Shown: piece after piece, positions 11,201-22,453 of the stretch
How positions within the stretch are numbered: the first letter of the stretch is position 1
How the letters are laid out: every line of letters begins with the position of its first letter
Source of the DNA: Bryoerythrophyllum caledonicum
Taxonomy: Eukaryota; Streptophyta; Bryopsida; Pottiales; Pottiaceae
Direction: 5' to 3'
NCBI GenBank assembly: GCA_963971425.1
Contig: OZ020514.1
Coordinates: 16,807,218 to 16,871,217 of the forward strand
DNA: 64,000 nt
Made by a program: the position numbers and the translations under genes
The notes under the pieces: generated by a model
The model's input: only the letters and a program-made list of their open reading frames with translations
Database searches by the model: none
Told to the model about the DNA's origin: nothing

Positions 11201-14200
11201 AGAAGCATGACATAAGAGCTTTTTTTGAATGCTGGTATTATATTTTACTTTCGAGAACGCGTCATATCATTTTATCTTTTCTTAACTTTTTCATAAGATG
11301 TCAAAACAATAAAAAGAAGGTACTCTTTTATGTACGCACTCAGTCAAGCAGAACCCGAAGAAAGGTGGACTTTCATTGGGTTTAAGCAAGTTGTTCAAGA
11401 CTTTTGAAAAGCAAAGCACCAGTACGGGTTAGATAACGCAAGACAATTGATTTGGAAAATTAGAAGCAAAATTTACCGAAATGAATGATAAATTATTTTT
11501 TTAGCAATGAAGTGTTTCGTTGCACTGACTTTACAAGACAAGAACCGTGGCTCTTTCTCATTCTCTCTACTTCTAACTATTTCTTTTCAAGGTATTTTGT
11601 TTTGCCATAAGAAAAGCATTACGATGGTTAAAAGAAACACGCACTTGCAAGTAAAAGCGCTTAAGGTCTTCAGTGCTTGTAAGATTATCAACACGTTGTC
11701 CCATTTTATCTCCACCCAACGTTGTCACTACCAATGCCTATTACACAAGGACAAGATATCAAAATTAAGGTGCGCTTTTGCAGCGACAACCGAACACAAA
11801 TTAAATTAGAGAACCTAGAAAAAGTAGAATCCTTGTAAATAGATTACGTAAAAATGAGTGCGTACCTGTGTCTCTCCTCGAGTGAAGAGGGCACTACCGT
11901 GTGTTCGTGGTAGAAGGCTACACATACTTTGTATGGGTCGAACATCAGTGACCGCCCGGCCATCACTTCTAACTCCCGTCTGCGTTTAGTTCCAAAATCA
12001 AACCTCCGATACTTTCTCGTCAGCGATGCTCATTGACTAGTAACCCTATGTAAGATCATATATTCATGATCGCCTCCGTAAAACAGATCCTCATCGCAAA
12101 CTGATGCAAAACTCCAATCCTAAAACGAGTAATAAACCTATCCACTGATAATTACTGTCATATTTGTGACATTCATCGAAGTAAAACTGAAGCATTGACG
12201 TTCCGTTCGAGGATCCCCGTTACTTCACTTGTTTCAACACCTTTAGTCCTAGTAGATATGTTAACAGACCTTAATAATCAACCTTCGTAGAGTTCTTGAA
12301 CACACCTCCTTGAAAACTCGCTTCACATCAATGGGATCAAAAAGCTTCACAATCACGGAACACAAGGCGCACGACATAGTACATAGATGTGAGTTCAATC
12401 ATATAACGACATAGAGGTACTTGAAAAATGATTCACGGAACACAGAAAAGTAACATTAAGCAAAATAAAATCCAGAATACTGTTCTCTGATTGGACTTCA
12501 AAAGGGTCAATACGGCAACAAGAAATCAAAAAGAGAAACAAAAGATCATTGTCCTTAATTAGTAAACAATCAAGTGAACCTCCATCACTGGTTTTCGAGG
12601 CGCCGGTGTGACATGAACTTCACTTTCGTCAACCGAGCCATCCTCTGCCGAAAACTCTTCCCAGCTGCCCGGAGCTACCTCTTCAAGGGCCTTCATTTTA
12701 GCTGCTGCTGAAAGAGCGAATTGACCTTCACGGGCCCCTTCCTCCGTCAAGGCCCCCAAAACCCTTTCCTCAACTTCCTTGATAGCAGCACCACGCTCCT
12801 GTTTGATACCGATTTGCATCACTCTTTCTAGTTCGTTTCCAACAAGGATCTGTTGAAATTGTTGCCACAGACGAGGTAGAATTAGCAGTACAAGAGATAA
12901 TTCAGGAACTAGAGGAAAGAAGGTATAGACGTTAAGGAACCTGAAGCACTGACTTAACACTTGGGCATACATATTACAAAGAATTTTTTTGAAAGGAGGA
13001 CGAACAGGATTGCCCTAAATCTATTCAGTCTAACAAACTTTAACGATGCTCATTTAGTATGCATTTCAAACTGCCCCCAAAACAACTCATTAAAACGTAT
13101 GACCAACTACATTCAGAGTCTGATTTCAACATACCTCAATATAATCTAAGATGATGGCCGGTGTTAGACGAATTGCGTCCACATTCTTTTCTCTACCAAC
13201 CTGTTCCGCTAAGTTCTGCAGTCCGGCACATATTGACTTTATGGCACCCTGAAAACAAGATATCCCAAAAAAACGCCAATTATAGTCCACAAGAGGCTGT
13301 CAAGTATGTCCACTGACCATATTTTCGCTTCGACTGTCAGAGGACACGTGGACCCGCTGGTAACATGGAAAAAATGTTGTGACAGCAGCCAACATGCAAG
13401 ATAGGACATAATAAAAAGGAAGGAATATTACGTGACCGATTTCAACGGCAGTTACTAACTGTTCTTCTGTCAAAAAGTCACAGAAGCCCTGCACACAAAC
13501 CGAAGCGTAGAATTTTAATCTTTTCCATCACTAGAAGAATAGAGACCATGGGCTTCAATTCAAAAGCAAAAAAATGCTTCCTCGATATCTTCACAACAGA
13601 GACATTCACAAAGACGTTCAAGCAAAAGCCATCAAAAGAAAGTTATATAAAAACTTAATCAAATGAATATTCAATGAAAACCCGAGATGTCAGAAACTTG
13701 CCTCAATCATTACCACTGCGTCGACCGTCCCTGCGACTACAAGGTCCAGCGTTGATCTCTCCATCTCGACAACCGTTGGATTCACCACAAACTGGCCATC
13801 AAGTAGACCCACACGCACACCAGCAACTGGCTTTGAAATGGGGATATCCGAAACCGCCCTGATTTAATATCATTGTTAATGTAGAGAGAACAGAAGTCTA
13901 CAAGGATAAATTCATATTTCACGAACCAAATCGATTTCTTAAATAATTTTACATAGACGTGTGCATTGAACGGAAAAAGAGATTACTTTTCATAAAATGT
14001 AACTGTCAAGCCTATAGAAAAACAAGGAATAAAAATGTCATCATAAACTCACAAGGCTGCGCCGGCAGATGTAATAGCCAAAGGGTCAGGAGAATGCAAG
14101 CCATCATAACTGAGAACCTGCTCACAAATAAATGACTTTAAATTTGTATCATGATAAGTGACTTAACTTCACTTCTGGTGTACATGACCTACAACAAACT

Positions 14201-16187
14201 GAACATAACCACTATTGTTTCAAGCATATCGATCTAGTCTTACCCAAACTAGAATTTGAGTTTCGTGGTGAAAGCCGTCGACAATCATAGGCCGTATAGG
14301 TCTATCTATCAACCGGCACACAAGTATCTGCTCGCCCACAGTGATTAAACTATTAGTCAGCTGGCACCATGCGTCTCTACATGCACTGATATGAAGAGGT
14401 CTCCCACTCAATAGGCAACAACTCTATACCCTCAGAAAAACTTCAGGACTTAAAAGTTGCTAGAAAAAAACATCCGACGTACCTCATGATCACGCGCCCT
14501 ACCTTCCCTCTTGATGAAGCCACCACTATCAGATAAAATGAAATGCCATATTAGGAACTGTTAAGCTCACATACTAGCACGAGGAAAAACATTTTATGTG
14601 AAAACCCTAAAATACTCTACAAGTTGTACAACAGCAGTTGTCACTAATACTTTACTTTAAAAACTTCGTCAAAAACAATGGCATCAACTAAATAATGCAT
14701 TTTTATAAAATACGGATTTCTGTTCCGACAGTAGGTGCTAATCACTAGTCACGTTCCTGGTGTCCCAAACATGATAACAACATTCACAAGGACTTAATTC
14801 TGCACACATCCAGATTGTATCCTGCGAACACAGCCTTGCAAACCTGCAATAATGAATATTTCTCGGAGACACGAAGACATATCAAGTGCATCTCGAGCTG
14901 ACCTGGTCCGACCAGCTGCCGAAAAGCGTTCTTGGTATTGAACAGAGAGAGGAACAAAATCTGATGGCTCACTCGGCTCCTTGGATGCACACACGGTCGT
15001 AAAGAGCACCTGTTTCGTAGCAGCCGACAAGTTCGCTAAAGGAATCAACAAGAAGCTTGAAAAGGAACAGGCACCGACGCATACAGCATAACATGTGCTG
15101 CCACCGTATCAACTCCATTTAATATTTAAAGGGCAAGTAAGAAAGACTTGTATGGACTGAGACGAAAAATAGCACGGTGAGCCCTCAGTCCTTGGACTCT
15201 AAAACAAATGCGCCTCTAGAGAGATAGACGTAAGGACTTCAAATAACGAAAGCTTCATCATCTATTACGAGAAAATGAACAGCAACGATTTAAGTCCGCT
15301 ACAGCGAACATCACGTACCGTCTCCCCATCAGTAACTGTAACGGCGCCATTGGCTTGCCTTCCAATAAGACCAGTCTCCACCACAATCTGCAAAGCCGTA
15401 AATCACTCCAGAAACATAAAAAAAGGTTCATGAACTAATAAAAGCAAAACCTGGGTACAGAATCCACGCTGAGCTCTCTCAAGCTCGACGATTCTCATGA
15501 TATGGATTTGCAACCCCGACATAAATTAATTTACGCAACCCAAAAACAATTTCAGAGACCTAAATAAGATGGATTCGCACCTGCCGATTGCCAACTGGAA
15601 TTGACACGGAAACAGGATGGAGAAGCTGCGAGGGAGAGGACGCATCAGTCGAAGAACTAATAATCTCCTTCATCCCCATGTTCTTACTAGATGCTAGCTT
15701 CACACCATGTTCTGCTTCCGTCACCCTGAAAATTTAACACGCTCACCAAAATTCAGCAGACGCCCTAAATAGCACAATACCACAAACATCAAACCACATT
15801 CATAATAAAATTCCACGCCGATTCTCCAATAGAGCTTCTGGATAAAAATTATTGTGCTCCTAGTAACTCTTTTCCATCTGCTTGCTCCAAAATCTGCCCA
15901 TAACACGAAATTCAAGCTCCCAATACAGACCTGATGCCCTTAACCTTGGATTCCACAACCAAAACTTGGCCATTGCCAGGTGTCCCAAGCACGCGCCTTA
16001 CTCGCGTCTGCACACGCTGGACGAGTCCGCGCCGCGAAGCAGCCGACGCGAGAGGCAATCCCGTGGCAGCTGACGAGTGAGGAGCCTGCAACGTTCCCTG
16101 CAACCCCAACATTGTCCGGCGATGCTTCCTCGCTAGATATCCAGCTTTTTCTGCCAGTATAGTCGCGCTCTGCTCTGCGAAATGCAC
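8227..16187 (-). CDS. PNP: Polynucleotide phosphorylase, organellar (about 24 exons)
   Basis: 3'-5' phosphorolytic exoribonuclease and polyadenylase; the sequence looks closer to the plant chloroplast form than to the mitochondrial one. Exons by eye: 16187-15931, 15725-15581, 15387-15319, 15009-14903, 14525-14483, 14327-14244, 14117-14053, 13858-13702, 13488-13432, 13248-13135, 12849-12580, 12344-12306, possibly 12036-12004, 11979-11866, 11737-11645, 11035-10857, 10721-10538, 10269-10222, 10099-10027, 9792-9719, 9488-9381, 9222-9128, 8808-8745, 8529-8431, 8325-8227. Phases agree throughout, giving about 880-890 residues, normal for the family. The N-terminus is Ala/Ser/Arg-rich like a transit peptide. 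The first RNase PH domain has [10 protein letters not shown], the second [14 protein letters not shown] and ASVCGGCLS plus GDMDFK. A KH domain follows with [10 protein letters not shown], then an S1 domain with GLCHISEL. No stop or shift is seen, so it looks functional. The exact start (16187 or the Met near 16112) is uncertain. Confidence 0.93.
13489..13701 (-). other. GC-AG intron in the PNPase gene
   Basis: The donor is GAG|GCAAGT rather than GT, and the acceptor is GTGCAG|GG. Phases of the flanking exons (13858-13702 and 13488-13432) are kept only if this GC is used. GC-AG introns are a known minority class in plants, usually with an otherwise strong donor as here. Confidence 0.7.
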
Positions 16188-16391
16188 CTAAAATCCGCTT
16201 CTCGCAATCGTTTTGCTCTTAGCCTTGCGACACCATAACCATCCCAGTGCGAAAATGGAGACCTTCTGCAGAAATAAAATCTGTGAAGAACTGAAAATGA
16301 ACAACACTTCCTTATTGGTGACGAATTGACAAGGGAGAGTGGCATCCGAAGTGGATTTTAGGAGCTGAGGCAGGGCAAAGACATCTGCCTA
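16188..16391. other. PNPase upstream region
   Basis: This lies between the PNPase start and the left end of the giant element. It must hold the promoter and 5' leader of PNPase, but I see no convincing TATA box. The giant element ends only about 200 bp from the start codon. Confidence 0.4.
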
Positions 16392-16402
16392 ACCCTTAAA
16401 CG
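16390..16402 (+). repeat. Outer left end of the giant element
   Basis: TAACCCTTAAACG matches the inverted right end TAACCCATAAACG (37304-37316) with one mismatch. It is also identical, in direct orientation, to 37314-37326. The element proper probably begins at ACCC (16392) after a TA. Confidence 0.55.
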
Positions 16403-16703
16403 TTAGGCAGCCGCACATGAGGGAAATGAGCCGGCGTACGCCGGCACCTATGGATGACTTCCGTCGAGGTCGACGAGGCCAGTTGGCTGTGCGCCGAAAA
16501 CTAAGCCATATCCCAGAAGCCGCAAAATATCACAGCCGGCTGACAGGACCGCTCAGCCAGGTGACTTGTAGGGCCTTTCAATGTACAAAAAATTCAACTA
16601 CCATGAAAACCACCGTGATAACCACCGTGAACAATACAAATACAAGCAAGTTTGTTGCTCTCTTCCTCTTCCTCTTCAGTCCTCTCCTCCCTCCTCTCCT
16701 CAG

Positions 16704-17534
16704 ATGGAGCAAGGCTTGGGGTTCCTTGGATCCATGGTACTTGCAAATGGACCTCCTCTTCTTCTCTCAACTTCTTCTCCTTCCTCCGTGGTGCCAAGTA
16801 CACCTCCACCTCACACTCTCTCACCAGCATCTCCTGTAGATGATAGGATTTGGGGGATTCCTGCAACAAACTATCTCATTGATTTATGCAGAGAACGTTT
16901 GGGAGCATGCGGAGACAACACATTTCGCAAGAAGGACTGGGAGCGGATTCATGCCAAGCTTGTGGATCACTTTCCAAGCGAGTCGGGACGGCAATGGGTG
17001 CACGTGAGGGACAAGTGGCAGAAGCTGCGAACACATTACTACAAAGAAAAGCGGCTCCAGACATCGGGTGTGAATCGCGAATCAAGGTTTGTATTCTATC
17101 AGCAGCTCGATCAAATATTTTCTGAGTGTGCAAAGGCAAACGGTGTACCTGGAGGGATGGACAGCGGAGTTGAGGCTGAGGGAACGCGACAGCAACCAGT
17201 TAATCTTGAGCAAGGAGAAGATAGAGGTGTTGAAGACGATGTTGCTACGGAGGCTCCACCGTCTCCACGCACTCGTGCAAGTTCACTACCTGGATGTCGT
17301 GGAGCACCAAATAAGAGGAGAAAGATCTCAGGGGATATGGCTGCTTCCCTCGATCGATTATGTGAAGCGACTGCCAGGATTGAGGAGTTAAAGGTTGAAA
17401 CAGCCATAAAACTTCATGCAGAGAATCGGGCAATGGAGTTAGAGATGTTCAAGTTGTCTCAAGCCACTCAAGAGCGTATGGCTGTGTTATTTGCCTCGGT
17501 GATTCAAAACCGTGGTAATACTTCTAATTCTTAA
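16704..17534 (+). CDS. Myb/SANT-like protein of PIF/Harbinger
   Basis: This is the accessory protein that binds element ends and helps bring the transposase into the nucleus in PIF/Harbinger transposons. The frame is open from 16581, but I chose the ATG at 16704 because the stretch before it is a CT-rich leader ending TCCTCAG. The trihelix-like domain spans about residues 45-130: aromatic residues in WERIHAKLVD, WVHVRDKWQKLR and the closing FVFYQQLDQIF. A basic patch (NKRRK) near residue 203 could be a nuclear signal. The last 60 residues form an amphipathic helix. It converges on the transposase gene with about 195 bp between the stops. No break is seen. Confidence 0.85.
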   Translation: MEQGLGFLGSMVLANGPPLLLSTSSPSSVVPSTPPPHTLSPASPVDDRIWGIPATNYLIDLCRERLGACGDNTFRKKDWERIHAKLVDHFPSESGRQWVHVRDKWQKLRTHYYKEKRLQTSGVNRESRFVFYQQLDQIFSECAKANGVPGGMDSGVEAEGTRQQPVNLEQGEDRGVEDDVATEAPPSPRTRASSLPGCRGAPNKRRKISGDMAASLDRLCEATARIEELKVETAIKLHAENRAMELEMFKLSQATQERMAVLFASVIQNRGNTSNS

Positions 17535-17729
17535 ATGTTGGCTTATGATTTGCCAAGTTCTGGTAATGCATGGTTTTTAAACTTGATTTTACATGGAAGT
17601 CAGTGATTTTTTATTCTCAACACTCACATACTTTGTGATTCAAACACTTGTTCAAATTCAATTCAAACATGTCATCCTCATGGCAATTTTTGATACAGTA
17701 CCATGAAAAACATACAATTTAAAAAAAAA

Positions 17730-19043
17730 CTATAAAGCTGGATTTCTTGCCAGCCAGTTCTCAAATAATGCTTGCCTCATTAACTCTCCAGCTATCTTGC
17801 CGGCATCTCCATCACCAGGCGGCAAGCGAATGCGACCTCTATGGATCCCTACAAATGGATCTATCTGCATTCTTCTATCTCTTGGAATGGGCACCTTCTC
17901 CTTGTGGAATTCACAGAAATTGTGCAATGCAACACACGCCAGAGTTACCATTGCACATTTATTCACCGCCATATTGAATGCCTTGAGAATTCGCCAACGA
18001 TTCTTTAAAGCTGCAAATGCATTCTCGATACAAACTCTACCTGAGTTCATGGAGGAATCGAACCGCTTCTGGTCACTAAGATCGGGATTGCCAGGCTTGA
18101 AATTTTTTAGCAAGTATGGTCTAATCGGATAGGCAGAGTCCCCAAGTAGGTATGGTCTGACCTCCTCACCACCTAGCTGAATGAGTGGCTCACGCAAAAT
18201 TTCCCTAGTCCGCAATTGATTGTACAAAGATGACCATTGAAATTGACCACCATCATGCACACCACCAGGCTGCCCTGCACAGACATTCCAAAATATTCTA
18301 TCCATATCGCACACTGCTTGAACATTTATACTATGGAATTTTTTCCTACAAAAGAAATCAGATGGATATGGAGTGTAACGTCTACTAGGCTTCTCAAGCA
18401 AGGGGATGTGAGTTCCATCAATCGATCCACATATATTTGGTAGACCTGTGACATCTCTAAACTTCTCAATTATCTCTTGAAGCCTATGTCCAGTAGGTGT
18501 ATGAACGTATCTCTCAAAAAGTCCATGTCGACTGGCTAAAACTTTGCAAATCACCAATGTGTATTTTCTAATGGTAGATTCTCCAACACCATACATTTTG
18601 CTCATAGTACTACATGAAAGTCCATGGGCAAGACGGTGGACCACTAGACAAATTTGTTTACGGATAGATATGGGAGCTCGTACAAAGTTTATCGCCCTAG
18701 GTCGCAAAAATGGTGTCAATTCACTAACCAAATGATTAAATGCCAGAAACGTCATTCTATAAACTTGCCAATACTTATAATCCAACATAGTAGGTGAAGT
18801 GTGCCAAACGTCACCTTCCACAACGTCGTAGTACACATATTGCCTTGGCTCAACCCACCACATTCTGCTAGAAAAACGACGCATCCATGAGCATGCAGCA
18901 ACAATGGGCATATATCTTGCTCCAACAGACGCCTCCAACATCTCCAAATACTCTTGCTTACGACCTCTCCGTGGTGGTGACAATGCTAACAAGACCACCA
19001 TGAATGCAAAAAAAACAAGTAAAGGTTCTTCTTCCACCGCCAT
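17730..19043 (-). CDS. PIF/Harbinger transposase, 437 aa
   Basis: DDE-type nuclease of the PIF/Harbinger superfamily (DDE_4-like). The catalytic motifs are visible: first Asp in GSIDGTHIPL (about residue 213), second in GDSAYPIRPY (about 301), and the Glu in ENAFAALKNRW (about 340). The N-terminal part has a helix-turn-helix-like region with GVGESTIRKYT. Length is usual for the family and the frame is intact from Met 19043 to the stop. A truncated relative lies at 58550-59204 with the same N-terminus style (MAVEE). It pairs with the Myb/SANT-like gene in the same element. Confidence 0.92.
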   Translation of the reverse strand: MAVEEEPLLVFFAFMVVLLALSPPRRGRKQEYLEMLEASVGARYMPIVAACSWMRRFSSRMWWVEPRQYVYYDVVEGDVWHTSPTMLDYKYWQVYRMTFLAFNHLVSELTPFLRPRAINFVRAPISIRKQICLVVHRLAHGLSCSTMSKMYGVGESTIRKYTLVICKVLASRHGLFERYVHTPTGHRLQEIIEKFRDVTGLPNICGSIDGTHIPLLEKPSRRYTPYPSDFFCRKKFHSINVQAVCDMDRIFWNVCAGQPGGVHDGGQFQWSSLYNQLRTREILREPLIQLGGEEVRPYLLGDSAYPIRPYLLKNFKPGNPDLSDQKRFDSSMNSGRVCIENAFAALKNRWRILKAFNMAVNKCAMVTLACVALHNFCEFHKEKVPIPRDRRMQIDPFVGIHRGRIRLPPGDGDAGKIAGELMRQALFENWLARNPAL

Positions 19044-19380
19044 CTCTCTGTGCAGAAAAAAAACCGCTCAACAATTTTCAGAACACAACGATCTGATGCA
19101 CAGCCTAGAAGAGGAAGATGACCAAATATATCCTTAATCTTGGTCGCAGCGTGAAACAGGTTTTTTTGAAAGAGACTTCTTTTTTTCCCTCACGCGGTGA
19201 AGAGCCGGCGTATGCCGGCGCAGGCTGCTGCGGCGCGACCCTTGGCGTAAGCCAGCTTGCTTGGGCCAAAAATAAAAAAAATGTTCACACTGTCCCGCAA
19301 GGGAAACAGTGTGGGGGCGCCGCGTGGTAGCAAGCCGGCGTATGCTGGCAGCGCCCCTCTCTCATGTGCGTCAGTCTGTT

Positions 19381-19725
19381 GGGACGACCAAAATCTGGAT
19401 AATGGAAGAATGTAAAATGCTCCGACGTGATGATAAAATATTACTTTCATCCAAGTTTTTGTGAAGGTGTTGTCAATGAGTGCATGTACCACATGCACTA
19501 TGTATACCCTTTATAGAGTGTGTAACTTTTTCTCTAAACAAGAAAAAGTTTGGGACATGGAACTCAACGTAGTGTATTTTAGAAACTTCTAGCTTTAGCT
19601 CTAATTCTGAATTTGAGTCATTAAAATGATGTTTTTTTGAAATTGAGTCCAACTAATGAAATGAAGTTTATTGAATCTAGTTTTCAATCCAATTTGAAAA
19701 TTTGAAAAATACATAAAATTGAGTA
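19381..19725 (+). repeat. Left TIR of the giant element, main block
   Basis: This is the reverse complement of about 36958-37300 with few differences. Landmarks include AATGGAAGAATGTAAAATGC, ATGCACTATGTATACCC and CAACGTAGTGTATTTTAGAA. It is cut at 19725 by a MITE and continues at about 20245. Confidence 0.9.
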
Positions 19726-20242
19726 TGTTATTGCAATTTGAACTTTGGGCCTATTACCATGGATGACCAATTTTCTGATTTTAGCTAAACACGGAAGTTT
19801 CATCTACACCACAAGTTTCAACACAATAATGTACACCTTCAAGTGAAATTATCATATTTTTTACGCAAAATTTGTATATGATATGAATATTCTTCAATTT
19901 TTCTTTAGAAAATAACAATAATTTAAATTTTCACAAATAAATCTTGTGTTTTTTGTGACATGAACAAAACATGTGGTGTCATCTCTGAAAAATTAAATAA
20001 AAATATTTCCACTTATATTTGATGAAAAATTAGGACACATTGTAGAATGAAAATCGGGATTGATGCCACGGTCATAGCTCGTCTTTTAAAAGCCATCATT
20101 GGTGTAGTCGTTGAAGACATTTTGTTTTTTCCCAAAAGTAGCAAAATAACTACACAGTATTTCAACTAAACTTCCGTGTATATCTTAAATTAGAAAATTG
20201 GTCATCCATAATAGTAGGCCCAAAGTTTAAATTGCAATAACA
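19726..20242. mobile_element. 517-bp TA-flanked MITE
   Basis: This non-coding element starts TGTTATTGCAATTT and ends in the inverted form GCAATAACA, bordered by TA on both sides. The terminal inverted repeats run for about 80 bp, including GGATGACCAATTTTCT and ACACGGAAGTTT in both arms. Size, TA duplication and lack of coding sequence fit a Tc1/mariner-derived (Stowaway-like) MITE. The uninterrupted right TIR of the giant element shows the empty site (GAGTATAACGG), which proves the insertion. Confidence 0.85.
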
Positions 20243-21513
20243 TACAACGGATATTTAACTAAATATTGACAAATCGATCAATTATGGACCAAAAAATAAC
20301 TTAGACTCGGATTTCATTTCCTATATCATACAAAAAAACAAGAAAATATGGGCTAAATCCTTAACATATACATTCGAAATTGCGTGCTACCAAACATTGT
20401 CCCGCACAAAACTATAATAACTGTCTCATATCATAATAAAGTCTCTTCAAAACCACTAGAATCCTTAACTTTAAGCGTTGGCTGTCAATCCACAAAATCT
20501 AAAGATTCTCCAAAAACCTACAGATTCTCCGTAGACCCTAAATACTCTCCCAGACCCTAAATATTCCCCTTGAACCCTAAAGAATCTCCATATGCCCTAA
20601 GGATTCTCGAAGACAGAATTAAAGGTCTGGGGCCAGCCGACAAAGAAAGAGGAGGAATCAGAATCACCGAATATTTTTATAGAAGAAATCTCATGATTAA
20701 AAAAGGTGAGTAAAAAAACTCCAATGATCAAACAAATTATTCAAAAAATGGGATGAAAAATAAGGTGATAATTTGGAAATTAAACCAAAAATATGAAGCA
20801 ATGAGAGGTGGTGAACATGAAAACGAAGTACATGGTTTGTCCTACGAGTCCAGACGTCGGCCGGCAGCCGACGGACAATAGAGACTTTAGTGGACAACAA
20901 ACAAAGAAGGCTCCCGGAAGGCAGCTCGCAAAAATAGTAGTAGATGGCAGAATGATCTCCTGAACAATTAGGGAAACACTAAGAGAGTAAAGGCCCGAGT
21001 AAAAAGGGCAAACAGATGATCTCCAAACTCGAAATAAAAAAAGGTTGTCGGCTGGTAGCCGACAAGAAGAACTTCAATGATAAAGAATGAAATCCTGCCA
21101 ACAGAATGTTGTGAAAAAAACATCCATCAAGTAAGTCCGGCAAAGTGGGTAAAGCAATACAAGTGATCAATCTGAAGACAGAAACAAAGAAGAGGAAGTG
21201 GGTTTCATAAATAGATGACTGCCAATTGGCAACACGTAAAATATTGAACATACATAAACGACCATCAAGAGAATACATTGATAACAAAATTCTATTACAC
21301 ACAGCATTCTACAAAGCACAACATCAAAACAGAAAGGTTAAACAAGCTTGACTAAAATAAAGTACATCAAGGATAAGATCCGAATAGAGCACAATATTTT
21401 AGTCCAAATAAATGTTACATTTGGAGGTGCCCCATAGATGGCAGCAGTCTGGAAAATCGATTAGAGAAAAGCAACTACAGAGGACTATTTACAAGCTGAA
21501 CTACACTTTACAT
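20243..21513. other. Non-coding interior of the giant element
   Basis: The TIR match runs on to about 20268. Around 20533-20600 the word CCCTAAA or CCCTAAG recurs four times at about 20-bp steps. Two copies of the 17-bp palindrome lie at 20856 and 21047. The segment is probably 3' flank of the leftward genes. I see no gene. Confidence 0.5.
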
Positions 21514-21948
21514 CTACCAGTTCTTGCGCCATGCAGGAGCATACATATCGTAGTCCACGTCCGAACCGGTGTCGCATCCGGTTTCAAATGGATTACCCGA
21601 AAAGCTTGAAAACGAATCGCTGTCAAAGTTTCCGGTAGCCCACAAGTCCACCTCGTCCGATCCATTGCAGTGGAGGTCATCTTCATCAGAGCATCCCAAC
21701 TGTGCAACGACATGTTGACCGCCATCGACGTCTGAATCGACATCGTGGTTGGACTCCTCTTCGTCATCTTCCTCGTTCCAATTCTCCTCATGAACATTAG
21801 TCGACGGAATAGTGCTATCCACAGAGTTTTCAGACACTATACTATTCTCAGACTCTGCCTCCCTGGCAACTCTGGCCTCATTTGTCTCCCTCTCCTCCCT
21901 TTCCTCTCTCGCTCTCCTGACAAGCGCCATACTACGAGTCTCAACCAT
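21514..21948 (-). CDS. Small acidic protein of the giant element
   Basis: From the ATG at 21948 this encodes about 144 residues. It starts MVETRSMAL, then has a charged helix with repeated Arg-Glu pairs (residues about 10-35), then a long Glu/Asp/Ser-rich tail. An acceptor-like CCAG stands at 21957, so it may instead be the last exon of the transposase gene just upstream (minus strand). The intervening about 490 bp hold two palindrome copies (22424 and 22256). No known family is recognised. Acidic partners of this type can act as chromatin or importin contacts, but that is speculation. Confidence 0.5.
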   Translation of the reverse strand: MVETRSMALVRRAREEREERETNEARVAREAESENSIVSENSVDSTIPSTNVHEENWNEEDDEEESNHDVDSDVDGGQHVVAQLGCSDEDDLHCNGSDEVDLWATGNFDSDSFSSFSGNPFETGCDTGSDVDYDMYAPAWRKNW

Positions 21949-22453
21949 GTCGTCGGCTGGAAACAGAATCAGACTAAGAAAAGAAGAAATCACTCCAACC
22001 GGTGGCAAATATAAACCAAGATACACAAAAACAACTTAACACAATGAGATACTTGACATACAATGAATCCGTGAATTTATAATTCTCTTGCCGCAAATTG
22101 CGCACCAACAATAATTACTCATGTACAACTACCCATCTACTCGTCATAATGATACCGAGCAACACACGTGCCACAGATTTAAGTCTTTCCTTTACACGCT
22201 CGAAGACTTTGACCACAAAAAATGGATCGAACTGCATATGCATAATATAGAGGTTGTCAGGTGGTAGCCGACAAGAAAAACACCAACTACTCAGATTGAG
22301 ATCATAACAGATGAGTTACTTGAAAAATGTATCAATGGCCGAAAGACCGGCAAATACTACTGTTCCAGGCAACATTCAAATTAATATATGATGAACGAAT
22401 TACATTGCAGAAAACATCAACCCGTCGGTTGGTAGCCGACCAAGAAAATGATA

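Larger units (their letters stand above)
16403..19380. mobile_element. Complete PIF/Harbinger transposon
   Basis: This has the two standard genes of the superfamily, converging: a Myb/SANT-like protein on the plus strand and a DDE transposase on the minus strand. Terminal sequences share GCACATGAG (16413-16421 and, inverted, 19361-19369) followed by TACGCCGGC or a close variant. Internal copies of the palindrome GCCGGCGTACGCCGGC lie near both ends. It interrupts the left TIR of the giant element. The expected 3-bp duplication may be TTA at 16403-16405 and TTG at the other side, so imperfect. Both genes are open, so the copy could still be mobile. Confidence 0.8.

Noticed and set aside
15018..15030. 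CAGCCGAC half-palindrome in a PNPase intron
   Set aside because: Only one 8-bp arm, without its partner; expected by chance and not counted with the giant-element family.
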